This document shows, one piece after another, positions 35,692 through 44,460 of a stretch of 64,000 bases of DNA (the stretch's first letter is position 1; each line of letters starts with the position of its first letter). The DNA is from Cupriavidus pauculus. Its GTDB lineage: Bacteria; Pseudomonadota; Gammaproteobacteria; Burkholderiales; Burkholderiaceae. The DNA is taken from the NCBI RefSeq assembly GCF_022179805.1, contig NZ_BPUO01000007.1:62001-126000 (forward strand), written 5' to 3'. Position numbers and translations under genes: made by a program. The notes beneath the pieces were generated by a model, which worked only from the letters and a program-made list of their open reading frames with translations, ran no database searches and had not been told where the DNA came from.

Positions 35692-35734
35692 AGCGCGGCG
35701 CCTTGCCCCGGGTATCGGGGTATTGGCGTATCAG

Positions 35735-35780
35735 GCGACCTTGCGGTGGAGCCCCCTCCCCGCAAGGTCGCTTTTTTGTT
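35735..35780 (+). terminator. Intrinsic terminator after moeB
   Basis: GCGACCTTGCGG / CCGCAAGGTCGC, a 12-bp perfect stem followed by six T. The rest of 35781-35959 holds no recognisable gene. Confidence 0.9.
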
Positions 35781-35959
35781 GCCGCGCCACGCGCTGTGGC
35801 GTGTGGCGATGTGACTGGATGGAGTCAAGAATCCGAATGAGAAAGGTTACCGACAACTTTCGCATCCGGCGTGGCGCCATCCCGCGCCACGCACCGGACC
35901 TTGCCGCGCCTGCCACCGTGATGCGGGTCAGGCTGCGGCGGGGTCCATGACCGGCGCGC

Positions 35960-36439
35960 TTACTGCTCGCCCGGCTCCATCTGGGACTGCAGGTAGTTCT
36001 GCAGGCCGACCTTGTCGATCAGGTCCAGCTGCGTCTCCAGGTATTCGATGTGCTCCTCGGTGTCCGTGAGGATATCGACCAGGATCTCGCGGCTGACGTA
36101 GTCGCCAACGGATTCGCAGTAGGTGATGCCTTCCTTGACCGTCGCGTGGGCGGTTTGCTCCAGCTTCAGGTCGCACTTGAGCATTTCGGGCGTGTCTTCG
36201 CCGAGCAGCAGCTTGTGCAGGTCCTGCAGGTTGGGCAGCCCGTCGAGCATCAGGATGCGGTCGATCAGGCGATCGGCATGCTTCATTTCGCCGATCGATT
36301 CCTTGTACTCGACATCACCGAGCTTCTTCAGGCCCCAGTGGCGGTACATGCGTGCGTGGAGGAAATACTGGTTGATCGCGGTCAGCTCGTTCTTGAGCTG
36401 GGCGTTCAGATGCTGGATGACCTTCTTGTCACCTTTCAT
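35960..36439 (-). CDS. bfr: Bacterioferritin
   Basis: A 159-residue, 24-subunit iron-storage protein with heme at subunit interfaces. Heme ligand Met52 is present (GEMKHAD), as are ferroxidase ligands Glu18, Glu51, His54, Glu94 and His130. At the position of E. coli Glu127 there is Thr (TDTEEH), so one expected ligand is missing. GGAG precedes the ATG at 36439. It lies downstream of bfd, its iron-release partner. Confidence 0.95.
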   Translation of the reverse strand: MKGDKKVIQHLNAQLKNELTAINQYFLHARMYRHWGLKKLGDVEYKESIGEMKHADRLIDRILMLDGLPNLQDLHKLLLGEDTPEMLKCDLKLEQTAHATVKEGITYCESVGDYVSREILVDILTDTEEHIEYLETQLDLIDKVGLQNYLQSQMEPGEQ

Positions 36440-36529
36440 TGGGGGGCTCCGGTTACCGATGAGAAAACGAACGGACCCGGCCAGCGACGCAAAGGCGACG
36501 ACACGAAAACAGACGTCAGTGGAAAACGA

Positions 36530-36566
36530 CAAAACGCGCCGCGGACAAATCCGTGGGCGCGCTTTT
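36530..36566 (-). terminator. Terminator between bfd and bfr
   Basis: CGCGCC and GGCGCG arms with an inner CGGA/TCCG pairing, flanked by TTTT on either strand. It suggests bfd and bfr are partly separate units. Confidence 0.55.
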
Positions 36567-36603
36567 CAATCCACGCGTTGTTCGGTGAAAACGCTTTTCT
36601 GTA

Positions 36604-36909
36604 TCAGGCAACCAGCGCGGTACGCTGGTCGTTCGCGACTGCCGGGTCACGAGCGTCCATTATGGCATGTGACGCAGCCGACGAACAGGCTGAAATTTCG
36701 ACGACCTGGATGGTCGAGATGGTGGAGGCCTTGATGGTCTGCACGGCGGCAACGCCTTCGCACAGCACCTGCTTTGCGCAATCGCGGCAGCGGCCACAGC
36801 AGGTACCCACGCCTAGCGTTTCGGCTAGCTCGTCCATCGTGGTCACGCCAAGATGAGCGGCACCATGAATTTCATGGTCGGTAACCTGATTGCAGATGCA
36901 CACGTACAC
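36604..36909 (-). CDS. bfd: Bacterioferritin-associated ferredoxin with C-terminal extension
   Basis: A [2Fe-2S] protein that reduces the iron core of Bfr to release iron. The four ligands Cys4, Cys6, Cys38 and Cys41 match the Bfd pattern (VCICNQVTD, GTCCGRC). At 101 residues it is about 35 longer than typical Bfd; the Ser/Thr-rich tail after residue 65 has no known motif. The start is GTG at 36909 with AGGAGGA upstream; earlier in-frame starts have no ribosome site. A Fur-like box lies 70 bp upstream, fitting iron-starvation induction. Confidence 0.92.
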   Translation of the reverse strand: MYVCICNQVTDHEIHGAAHLGVTTMDELAETLGVGTCCGRCRDCAKQVLCEGVAAVQTIKASTISTIQVVEISACSSAASHAIMDARDPAVANDQRTALVA

Positions 36910-36978
36910 AACTGTCCTCCTGGGGGCGGCGTCGGCACCGGCATGCCGAACGCGATGAGAAGCAGAATAACAGAGATC

Positions 36979-36997
36979 AAAAATGATAACAATTCCC
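36979..36997 (-). promoter_or_regulatory. Candidate Fur box upstream of bfd
   Basis: The 19-mer AAAAATGATAACAATTCCC matches 13 of 19 positions of GATAATGATAATCATTATC. It overlaps a second dyad, TTCCCAT-N8-ATGGGAA (36993-37014). Its place before bfd, a gene Fur represses in many bacteria, supports the call. Confidence 0.5.
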
Positions 36998-37137
36998 ATT
37001 AATAGTTATGGGAAGCCGTATACACACCTCGACGAAATACCATGCTGAAAGGATCCGACGCGCCACTTCGCTTGCGCAAAAGTGACGCATAGACCGCCAA
37101 CATTCCAGACAAAGACCCTTGCGACTTAAGGGTTGTG

Positions 37138-38895
37138 CTATGCGGAAAGCAGCTTGAAGGCGGCCGCCTGTTCCTCGGGCTCGTAGCAGGTCAGGATCTG
37201 GTCCACCGCCTTGCAGAGCCGCTCGCAATCGGCGTGGATGACTTCCTGTTTCACGCGCAGCAGCTGCGCCGGGTGCATCGAGAATTCGCGCAGGCCCATG
37301 CCCAGCAGCAGGCGGGTCATCGCCGGGTCTCCGGCCATTTCGCCACAGACCGCAACCGGCACGCCGGCATGGTTGGCATCGCGGATCGTGCGCGCGATCA
37401 GTTGCAGGACGGCCGGGTGCAGCGGGTCGTACAGGTGCGCCACGGCGTTGTCGGCACGGTCGATTGCCAGCGTGTACTGGATCAGGTCGTTGGTGCCGAT
37501 GGACAGGAAGTCCATGCGCTTGAGGAACAGCGGTAGCAGCAGAACGGCCGCCGGAATCTCGATCATCGCCCCGATCTTGATGCCCGGGTCGTAGGGCTGG
37601 CCGCGTTCGTCGAGTTGGCGCTTGGCCTGTGAGATCAGGTCCAGCGTCTGGTCGATCTCGCTGGCGTGCGCCAGCATCGGGATCAGCAGCCGCACCGGCC
37701 CGAAGGCGGACGCGCGCAGCAGCGCGCGCAACTGCGTCAGGAACATCGCCGGCTCGGACAGCGACCAGCGGATGGCGCGCAGGCCCAGCGCCGGGTTCAG
37801 CGCGGTCTCGAAGTCGTCGCCCAGGCCGTCCAGCGGCTTGTCGGCGCCCACGTCAATGGTGCGGATCGTCACGGGCAGCCCGTGCATCGCCTCCACGGCA
37901 TTGCGGTACGCCTGGAACTGTTCCTCCTCGTCGGGCATTTCCTCGCGACGGTTCATGAACAGAAATTCCGAGCGGAACAGGCCCACCCCGACCGCACCGG
38001 CCGACAACGCGGCGCCGGCATCCTCGGCCAGCTCGATATTGGCCAGCAACTCGATCTCTAGCCCGTCCAGCGTCACGGCCGGCATGTGGCGCAACCGCTG
38101 CAGGCGCTTTTTCTCCAGCGCCCGCTCGCTCTGCCGGTGACGGTATTCCTCGAGAATGATGGCCGACGGGTCGACGATCACCAGCCCGGCATCGCCGTCG
38201 ATGATGATCCAGTCGTCCTGGCGAATCAGCTCGCTGGCGCTCTTGACGCCCACGGCGGCGGGAATGTCCAGACTGCGCGCCACGATGGCCGTGTGCGACG
38301 TGCGGCCGCCCAGGTCGGTCACGAAACCGTGGAAGACCGTGTGCTTGAACTGCAGCATGTCGGCCGGGCCGATGTCGTGGGCTACCACGATCACGCCAGG
38401 CGCCGCCTCGCCATCGGGTGCCAGCGGGGGCACCGGTGCCGGTGCCAGTACCGGGGCGCCGGCCAGCACCTTCAGGATGCGCTCCACCACCTGCTGGATG
38501 TCGGCCTTGCGCTCGCGCAGGTACTCGTCCTCGATCTCGTCGAACTGGCGCATCAGTTCCTCGAGCCGCGTGGTCAGTGCCCACTCCGCGTTATAGCGGC
38601 GCTGGAGAATCAGTGCCTCGGGCTCGCGCGACAACGCCTCGTCGTCGAGGATCATCGCGTGCACATCGAGAAACGCGCCCATTTCCTCGGGCGCGTCGCG
38701 CGGCAGGTCGCGCTTCAGGGTGACCAGCTCGGCCCGCACGGCCGCGCGCGCCGAGCGCAATCGCTCCACCTCGGCGTCCAACCGGTCTTCGTCGACCAGG
38801 TAGTGCGACACATCCAGCGCCGCCGGCGCAAGAATATGGGCCCGCCCGATGGCGACCCCACGAGAAACCGGAATGCCGTGCAAGGCAAAGGGCAT
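37138..38895 (-). CDS. ptsI: PTS enzyme I (phosphoenolpyruvate-protein phosphotransferase)
   Basis: A 585-residue enzyme that takes phosphate from PEP and passes it to HPr. Starts FALHGIPVSRGVAIGRAHIL. Phosphohistidine motif GGRTSHTAIVARSL. The PEP-binding C-terminal domain has GLFRSEFLFMNRREEMPDEE and SIGTNDLIQYTLAIDRAD, with the active Cys in VAVCGEMAGDP. GGAG precedes the ATG. It follows ptsH by 49 bp. In Cupriavidus necator this HPr/EI pair was described as phbH/phbI because mutants affect PHB metabolism. Confidence 0.97.
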   Translation of the reverse strand: MPFALHGIPVSRGVAIGRAHILAPAALDVSHYLVDEDRLDAEVERLRSARAAVRAELVTLKRDLPRDAPEEMGAFLDVHAMILDDEALSREPEALILQRRYNAEWALTTRLEELMRQFDEIEDEYLRERKADIQQVVERILKVLAGAPVLAPAPVPPLAPDGEAAPGVIVVAHDIGPADMLQFKHTVFHGFVTDLGGRTSHTAIVARSLDIPAAVGVKSASELIRQDDWIIIDGDAGLVIVDPSAIILEEYRHRQSERALEKKRLQRLRHMPAVTLDGLEIELLANIELAEDAGAALSAGAVGVGLFRSEFLFMNRREEMPDEEEQFQAYRNAVEAMHGLPVTIRTIDVGADKPLDGLGDDFETALNPALGLRAIRWSLSEPAMFLTQLRALLRASAFGPVRLLIPMLAHASEIDQTLDLISQAKRQLDERGQPYDPGIKIGAMIEIPAAVLLLPLFLKRMDFLSIGTNDLIQYTLAIDRADNAVAHLYDPLHPAVLQLIARTIRDANHAGVPVAVCGEMAGDPAMTRLLLGMGLREFSMHPAQLLRVKQEVIHADCERLCKAVDQILTCYEPEEQAAAFKLLSA

Positions 38896-38944
38896 GACCC
38901 GCTCCGTCAGGAACGTTAAGGAATTCTGGGTGTGGCGCCGGGGC

Positions 38945-39214
38945 TCACTCGCCCTCGCCGAACCGGTTCGCGATCAGCGCCAGCAGCGCATCCATCGCTT
39001 CCTGCTCGTCGGGGCCTTCTGTCTCGATGGTGATCGTCGAGCCGATACCGGCGGCCAGCATCATCACGCCCATGATGCTTTTGGCATCGACCTGGCGCCC
39101 GTTTCGGGACATCTTGACCTGGCTGTTGAAACTGCCCGCCAACTGGGTGAGCTTGGCGGATGCGCGGGCATGGAGCCCGAGCTTATTGATTATGGTGGTG
39201 TCCCTCTGCAGCAT
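38945..39214 (-). CDS. ptsH: Phosphocarrier protein HPr
   Basis: An 89-residue phosphocarrier. Active-site His in LGLHARASAKL near residue 15 and the regulatory Ser region DAKSIMGVMMLAA near residue 46. The ATG at 39214 lies 32 nt inside the 3' end of the upstream EIIA gene, so the two overlap in different frames and are probably coupled. It passes phosphate from EI to the adjacent EIIA. Confidence 0.96.
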   Translation of the reverse strand: MLQRDTTIINKLGLHARASAKLTQLAGSFNSQVKMSRNGRQVDAKSIMGVMMLAAGIGSTITIETEGPDEQEAMDALLALIANRFGEGE

Positions 39215-39638
39215 ATTTGTCGGGATGGTTTGCGGTTTGGTTCTGGACTGCGGTCGTGCCCACCTGCAGCACGCCCTGGGCGCCACCGGCCAATGCCTTG
39301 GTGGCCAGTTGGTCTAGTTTTTCGGCGCGATAGCAGATCGCGCGCACGAGCATTGGCAAATTCACGCCGGCAAGCACCTTGACCCGGCCCGATTCGGCCA
39401 GCTTGGCGGCGATATTGGCAGGCGTGGCGCCAAAGATATCGGTCAGCACCAGGGCGCCGTTCTCTTCGCAGACCGTTGCCAGCTTGCGCTGCGCCTCGGC
39501 CAGCACGGCGGCGGGATCGGCGTCGGCGACGACATCGATGGCCTCCAGCCGGGGTGGCTGCCCACAATAGACGTGGGCGGCGCAATCGCGCAGCGCCGAA
39601 GCCAGCGGTGCGTGCGCGATGATCAGAATTCCTGCCAT
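39183..39638 (-). CDS. PTS EIIA component, mannose/fructose (ManX) type
   Basis: A 151-residue cytoplasmic EIIA domain. Phosphohistidine near residue 9 in GILIIAHAPLASALRD; the conserved VLTDIFGATPANIAAKLAE follows. No EIIB, EIIC or EIID genes are present, so it probably has a regulatory role instead of sugar transport, as proposed for incomplete PTS systems in beta-proteobacteria. A His-rich tail (GHHHNQ) ends the protein. It overlaps ptsH by 32 nt and lies 133 bp after gshB. Confidence 0.9.
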   Translation of the reverse strand: MAGILIIAHAPLASALRDCAAHVYCGQPPRLEAIDVVADADPAAVLAEAQRKLATVCEENGALVLTDIFGATPANIAAKLAESGRVKVLAGVNLPMLVRAICYRAEKLDQLATKALAGGAQGVLQVGTTAVQNQTANHPDKYAAEGHHHNQ

Positions 39639-39771
39639 GATGGTGAATCCGTTGGATTGCCTGGAATTGTAGCAGGCAGCCTTACGGCTTCTTTCTGCGA
39701 TTCCGCCCGGTGGCCAGATTATGGTGCCTTCGCATCAACCCTGGCGCCCGATTTTTGCCCCTCTGCCCTGC

Positions 39772-40725
39772 TCAGCGCCGGTCGCTTGCCACGGCTTCCT
39801 CCAGCGCGTCGATGAACATCGCGCCGACATTGAAACCGGTTTGCTGCGTGATCTCCTGGAAACACGTCGGGCTCGTCACATTCACCTCGGTCAGGTAGTC
39901 GCCGATCACATCCAGGCCCACCAGCAGCAGGCCCTGCTTCCACAGTCCCGGCGCCAGCGTCTCGGCGATTTCACGATCACGCGCGCTCAGTTCCTGCGCC
40001 CGGCCAATGCCACCGGCCGCCAGGTTGCCGCGGATCTCGCTGCCTTGCGGAATGCGCGCCAGCGAGTACGGCACCGGCTTGCCGCCGATCAGCAGGATGC
40101 GCTTGTCGCCTTCCTTGATCGCCGGGATGTAGCGCTGGACCATCAGCGAGCGGGCGCCGTTGTCGCCCAGTGTCTCGACGATGGCCCCGAGGTTCATGGC
40201 ATCCGGGCCCACCCGGAAAATGCCCATGCCGCCCATGCCATCGAGCGGCTTGACGATGACGTCCTTGTGCTCGGCGTGGAACGCGCGGATGCGGCCCGCG
40301 TCGCGCGTGACCAGCGTCGGCGTGACGAACTGCGGAAATTGGGCAATCGCCAACTTTTCAGAATGGTCGCGGATAGCCTGCGGCTTGTTGAACACGCGGG
40401 CGCCCTGCTTTTCGGCCAGCTCCAGCAACCACGTGCTGGTCACGTATTCCATGTCGAACGGCGGATCCTTGCGCATCAGCACCGCATCGAACTTGCCCAG
40501 CGGCAGCACCGCCGCCTCGCCTAGGCGGAACCAGTCGTGCGCGTCATCGCGCAGTTCCAGCGACCGCGCCACCGCCTCGACCACGCCGGCCGACAGCGAC
40601 ACTTGCGATTGCAGGCAGAAGAACAGCTCGTGCCCGCGCGCCGCCGCCTCGGCCATCATGGCGTAGGTGGAATCCTTGTACGTCTTGAAGGTTTCCAGCG
40701 GGTCGGTGATGAAGAGAATGCGCAT
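39772..40725 (-). CDS. gshB: Glutathione synthetase
   Basis: A 317-residue ATP-grasp enzyme that adds glycine to gamma-glutamylcysteine. Begins MRILFITDPLETFKTYKDS like other GshB. ATP-grasp signatures are VILMRKDPPFDMEYV-type (AVLMRKDPPFDMEY), KPLDGMGGMGIFRV, RIPQGSEIRGNLAAGG and GLDVIGDYLTEVNVTSPTC. The ATG at 40725 is used because it matches the family; two in-frame starts 7-8 codons earlier exist. Follows gshA by 90 bp, so both steps of glutathione synthesis are together. Confidence 0.96.
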   Translation of the reverse strand: MRILFITDPLETFKTYKDSTYAMMAEAAARGHELFFCLQSQVSLSAGVVEAVARSLELRDDAHDWFRLGEAAVLPLGKFDAVLMRKDPPFDMEYVTSTWLLELAEKQGARVFNKPQAIRDHSEKLAIAQFPQFVTPTLVTRDAGRIRAFHAEHKDVIVKPLDGMGGMGIFRVGPDAMNLGAIVETLGDNGARSLMVQRYIPAIKEGDKRILLIGGKPVPYSLARIPQGSEIRGNLAAGGIGRAQELSARDREIAETLAPGLWKQGLLLVGLDVIGDYLTEVNVTSPTCFQEITQQTGFNVGAMFIDALEEAVASDRR

Positions 40726-40815
40726 GATGGGTCGTCGCGTTGGCATCAAGGGAAAAACATCCGACCCTGCCGGGCCGGACTTGGGGCGTAGACGGCAGGC
40801 TACCGCCGCGCTGGA

Positions 40816-42111
40816 TCAGAGAATCGGATTCGGGTCGGTCTTCTCGAGTTCCACGGACGCCGCCAGCAGCGCCAGGCGGGCCACCACGCCATACATATAG
40901 AAGCGGTTGGGCACCGCCGCGCCGGGCTTGGCGTGGCTGTCCGGAATGCCGTTCGGGGCAAACGCCAGCGGCACGAAGTGCATGCCGGGCGCGTTCAGGT
41001 TCTCGTCGTTGCCGCGACCCGTGTGCACGCGGTAGAAGCCGCCCACCACGTAGCGATCGATCATGTAGACCACGGGTTCCGCCACCGCCTCGTTGACCTT
41101 CTCGAACGTGTGAACGCCTTCCTGGATGATGACGTCGGAGACCTCCAGGCCTTCCTTCACCACGCTCATCTTATTGCGTTCCTTGCGGTTCAGCCCCTTG
41201 ACCTCGGACGGATCGCGCACGGTCATGATGCCCATGCCGTAGGTGCCGGCATCGGCCTTCACCACCACGTAAGGCGTTTCCTTGATGCCGTACTCGCGGT
41301 ACTTCTTGGCGATCTTCTTGAGCACGCCTTCCACGGAATCGGCCAGTTCTTCCTCGCCGATACGCTCATGGAAGTTCACGCCCGATTGCTTCGCGAAATA
41401 CGGATTCACCATCCACGGATCGATATCGATCAGCTTGGCAAACTTCTTGGCCACCTCGTCATAGGCGGCAAAGTGGCTGCTCTTTCGGCGCGTGGACCAG
41501 CCAGCGTGCAGCGGCGGCAGCAGGTACTGCTCGTGGATGTTCTCCAGCACCGGCGGAATACCGGCCGAGAGGTCGTTGTTCAACAGGATCGAGCAGGGAT
41601 CGAAGTCCTTCAGGCCCAGGCGGCGGCCCTTGGAGCCCAGGCGCGCCAGCGGCTCCACCACCAGCGTCTGGCCGTCGGGCAGTTCGATCGGGGTAGGTTC
41701 GGTGATTTCCTCGGACAGGGACCCCAGCCGCACGTTCAAGCCAGCCTGGCGCATGATCAGCGACAGGCGCGCCACGTTCTGCAGGTAGAACATGTTGCGC
41801 GTGTGCCGCTCGGGAATCAGCAGCAGGTTCTTGGCATCCGGGCAGATCTTCTCGATCGCGGCCATGGCGGCCTGCACGGCCAGCGGCAGCATCTCCGGCG
41901 CGAGGTTGTTGAAGCCGCCCGGAAACAGATTCGTGTCCACCGGGGCCAGCTTGAAGCCGGCATTGCGCAGGTCGACGGAACAATAGAACGGCGGGGTATG
42001 TTCCTGCCATTCCAGCCTGAACCAGCGCTCGATGGACGGGGTGGCGTCCAGGATCTTCTTTTCCAGTTCGAGCAGCGGACCGTTCAGCGCGGTGATGAGA
42101 TGCGGGACCAT
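40816..42111 (-). CDS. gshA: Glutamate-cysteine ligase (beta-proteobacterial/Acidithiobacillus type)
   Basis: A 431-residue enzyme for the first step of glutathione synthesis. It is not related in sequence to E. coli GshA but belongs to the class found in beta-proteobacteria and Acidithiobacillus. Typical segments are VPHLITALNGPLLELEKKI, DTNLFPGGFNNLAPEM, LLIPERHTRNMFYLQNV, NPYFAKQSGVNFHERIGEE and VVKADAGTYGMGIMTVRD. The ATG at 42111 follows AGGA by five bases; the ATG at 42117 is also possible. Confidence 0.94.
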   Translation of the reverse strand: MVPHLITALNGPLLELEKKILDATPSIERWFRLEWQEHTPPFYCSVDLRNAGFKLAPVDTNLFPGGFNNLAPEMLPLAVQAAMAAIEKICPDAKNLLLIPERHTRNMFYLQNVARLSLIMRQAGLNVRLGSLSEEITEPTPIELPDGQTLVVEPLARLGSKGRRLGLKDFDPCSILLNNDLSAGIPPVLENIHEQYLLPPLHAGWSTRRKSSHFAAYDEVAKKFAKLIDIDPWMVNPYFAKQSGVNFHERIGEEELADSVEGVLKKIAKKYREYGIKETPYVVVKADAGTYGMGIMTVRDPSEVKGLNRKERNKMSVVKEGLEVSDVIIQEGVHTFEKVNEAVAEPVVYMIDRYVVGGFYRVHTGRGNDENLNAPGMHFVPLAFAPNGIPDSHAKPGAAVPNRFYMYGVVARLALLAASVELEKTDPNPIL

Positions 42112-42526
42112 ATCCATCCTAAGGAATCAGCTTTATTGTCCGCCCCGATTGTAAGGGAACGGCTATCGGCGTGCAGGGTAGCCTTGCATAACCATATGCG
42201 CAGCCTGCAGTGGGATGGGGATATGGGGACGTTCGCCGGTTTTCAAAGCCCGGCGGCCAGGTTGGCACTCTGGGACACGGAAAGGGCCAAAAAAGAAAAA
42301 AAAAAGCGCGGCATGGCGCCGCGCTTTCAAATGGCCTGACAGATACGGGGAGCGTTCTGCAGGTGGAGGAAACTGCCTCAATGGCACTCTATGCGTGCTC
42401 CCCATTAAAGACAATTGAGACTTTTTAAGATCCGATTTAAGCACCCTGCGAATAGGACACCGGGGATTTCGTCTGCGCGCGCGCCCTGTGCCACCAGGCA
42501 CCGCTGAGCACCGCCAGCGCTCCGTT
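42112..42526. other. Intergenic region between gshA and the carbamate kinase remnant
   Basis: 415 bp without a convincing gene. It must hold the gshA promoter, but no clear -35/-10 pair was picked out. Its main visible element is the minus-strand terminator at 42286-42327. Confidence 0.6.
42286..42327 (-). terminator. Intrinsic terminator downstream of the carbamate kinase remnant
   Basis: AAAGCGCGGC / GCCGCGCTTT stem with a 5-nt loop and a long T run on the minus strand (the plus strand shows about 20 nearly pure A). It would shield gshA from upstream transcription. Confidence 0.85.
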
Positions 42527-43284
42527 TCAGCCGCTGACCCACGTGCCGGCCTTGCCCGCCAAGGCCAATCCCATGTTGGCGATATCGGTAACCACACCTT
42601 CACCGCGTGAATTATTAGCAACATACTCAAGGATGGCTTCGATCTTGGCTCCCATCGACCCCTTGCCGAAATGGCCCTCCTGCATGAACTGCTCGGCCTC
42701 CTTCATGGTCAGGTGGTCCAGCTAGCGCTGTTCGGGCTTGCCGAAGTGAATCGCCACCTTCGGCACGGCCGTCGCAATCAGTAGTCGTTGAGCGCGCAAC
42801 TGCTGGGCCAACAGTGCCGACGCCAGGTCCTTGTGGCCTGGGCCAGCTGGCGCGCGGTGGCCTCGTCCATGACCGAGCCGATCGGCTTACTTGGATTCTG
42901 GAAGGCCGGGTCCTTCTCGTCGACCACCACCTGCGTGATCACCGTGGCCACGCTGGCGCCGAGCCCACGGCGGCGCAACTCGTTATAGAGGCTGCGCTGG
43001 AACATGTCGCCGATGGCGCCTTGAGTATCCGCCGTGGCGTAGTCCATCGGCACCGGCGGCACTTCCTTCAGCGCCAGTTCCGAACGCCGCAGGATGTAAC
43101 CCACATGCGGCCCGTTGCCGTGCGTCAGCACGATGCGCCAGCCCTGCGCGGCCACATCCACGATATGGCGAGCCGCCTCGGCCGCCGCCCGTGCCTGGTC
43201 ATGCAGGCTGGTGCCGGCACCCTCGGGCGCCAGCGCGTTGCCACCCACCGCGATCGGCCGTTGCGTTTGAGCGTCGATAGCCAT
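42527..43284 (-). pseudogene. Carbamate kinase remnant (ArcC/AllK type) with internal deletion and stop codon
   Basis: The N-terminal 146 codons read as an intact carbamate kinase (IAVGGNAL, LTHGNGPHVGYILRR, KPIGSVMDEATARQLAQ). At about 42830 the sequence jumps in another frame to KDLASALLAQQLRAQRLLIA, so roughly 65 codons are missing, including the glycine-rich nucleotide loop. Further on, an in-frame TAG at 42722-42724 interrupts FGKPEQ(stop)LDHLTMKEAEQF, before the normal C-terminus ending AGKAGTWV. The start has AAGGA at good spacing and lies 11 bp after the DUF1116 remnant. It can no longer make an active enzyme. Confidence 0.92.
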
Positions 43285-43295
43285 GTCGGGATCCT

Positions 43296-44338
43296 TTACG
43301 GCTGCGCTGGCAGCTTGGCCACCAGGGCAAGAATGGCTTCGGTGAAACAGGCCAGCGGCGCATGGGTAATCCCGGCGCCAATCTGTCCCACGCCTGCGTC
43401 GCGGTGTGCAACGCCGGTGTTGATGACCGGCAGGATGCCGGTGTCGAGCACGCGCCGGGCGTCGATGCCGGCCGGGGTGCCCTTGAAGTCCAGCGCGGGC
43501 AACGTGAAGGCGCTGTTCTGCCCCAGCGTGATGTGCAACATGCGCCGGGTGTTGGCTGCGGCATCGCGCGGGTGCCGCCGACGAACTGCACGATGGCCGG
43601 CGACGCCGCCATGGCAAAGCCGCCAAGCCCCGCCGTTTCGGTAATCGCGCTGCCGCCCAGGTCGCGCGCTGCGTCTTCGGGCCCGTAGCCGGGGAAGAAC
43701 AGACCGTCAATGACCGCGGCGGGAGCCGTGAACCACTGGTCGAGCCCCGACAGCCGGATGCCGAAGTCCACGCCATCGCGCGCCATCACCGTTATCAGGC
43801 TGGAATGGGGCACGCCATCGCGCGCCATCACCGTTATCAGGCTGGAATGGGGCACGCCATGCGCGGCGTCGAGCATGGCCTTGCAGGCCGCCATCGACAG
43901 ATTCAGGAAGAAGTGATCGTTGCCGGCGATGAACGTCAGCGTCTCGGCCACCGCCCCGGCGTCGAGCCGCCGGGATGCCAGGCCCGCCACGGTCAGCTTG
44001 CGGAACAGCAGCAGCCCGCTGGCCGCCGCGTTGCGGTTGTGTACCTCGTCGCCCATATGCAGCGCCTGGGCCATCAGCGGCTTCAATTCGACGCCGCCCA
44101 GGTCCTCGACGATGGACGCCAGCGTCGGCCCCATCGTCCGGGCCATCCAGCGCAGCCGCTCGATCACCTCTTCATGGTTGGCGCCGAATCGCAGCACCTT
44201 GCCCAGGCCCTCGTTCATGTTGCAATAGGCCACGTTGCCGTCGGCCGTGTTCGTGACGATCCAGACCGGCATCGACGGGCTGATGATGCCGGCCATCGGC
44301 CCCACGGCAGCATGGTGGTGGCACGCGTCGAGACGCAC
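43296..44338 (-). pseudogene. DUF1116 protein remnant (AllG/YlbE-like), truncated and frameshifted
   Basis: Homology starts abruptly at ACHHHAAVGPMAGIISPSMP, so about the first 150 residues of a ~420-470 residue family are gone. NEGLGKVLRFGANHEEVIE, AGNDHFFLNLSMAACKAML and SAITETAGLGGFAMAASPAI are intact. A 1-bp deletion near 43566-43570 changes frame after VQFVGGTRA; the true C-terminus (MLHITLGQNSAFTLPALDF to LVAKLPAQP) is in another frame. A 42-bp in-frame duplication adds 14 residues. DUF1116 genes pair with carbamate kinase in allantoin/oxamate catabolism (allG-allH-allK), matching the neighbour. Confidence 0.9.
43769..43852. repeat. Perfect 42-bp tandem duplication in the DUF1116 remnant
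   Basis: Two identical 42-bp copies (43769-43810, 43811-43852) plus 8 bp of a third. They encode the 14-residue unit GVPHSSLITVMARD twice. Perfect identity implies a recent event. Confidence 0.95.
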
Positions 44339-44375
44339 CTCGCTGCGGCATTTCCTGCAAAAAAACCGCGCGCCA

Positions 44376-44404
44376 ATAAAAAAGCCCCGGCACAAGGCCG
44401 GGGC
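44376..44404 (-). terminator. Intrinsic terminator after amtB
   Basis: GCCCCGG-N7-CCGGGGC stem; the minus-strand T run is seen as AATAAAAAA on the plus strand. The DUF1116 remnant begins about 40 bp beyond it. Confidence 0.85.
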
Positions 44405-44460
44405 GAAACTCCTGAGAGAAGATTCCCAATCAGCTCTCCAGCACAACACTGTTGTGGATA

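Noticed and set aside
42778..43776. 332-codon frame joining part of the carbamate kinase to a shadow of the DUF1116 gene
   Set aside because: Only the part from 43284 downward matches carbamate kinase; the N-terminal portion is out-of-frame DUF1116 sequence.
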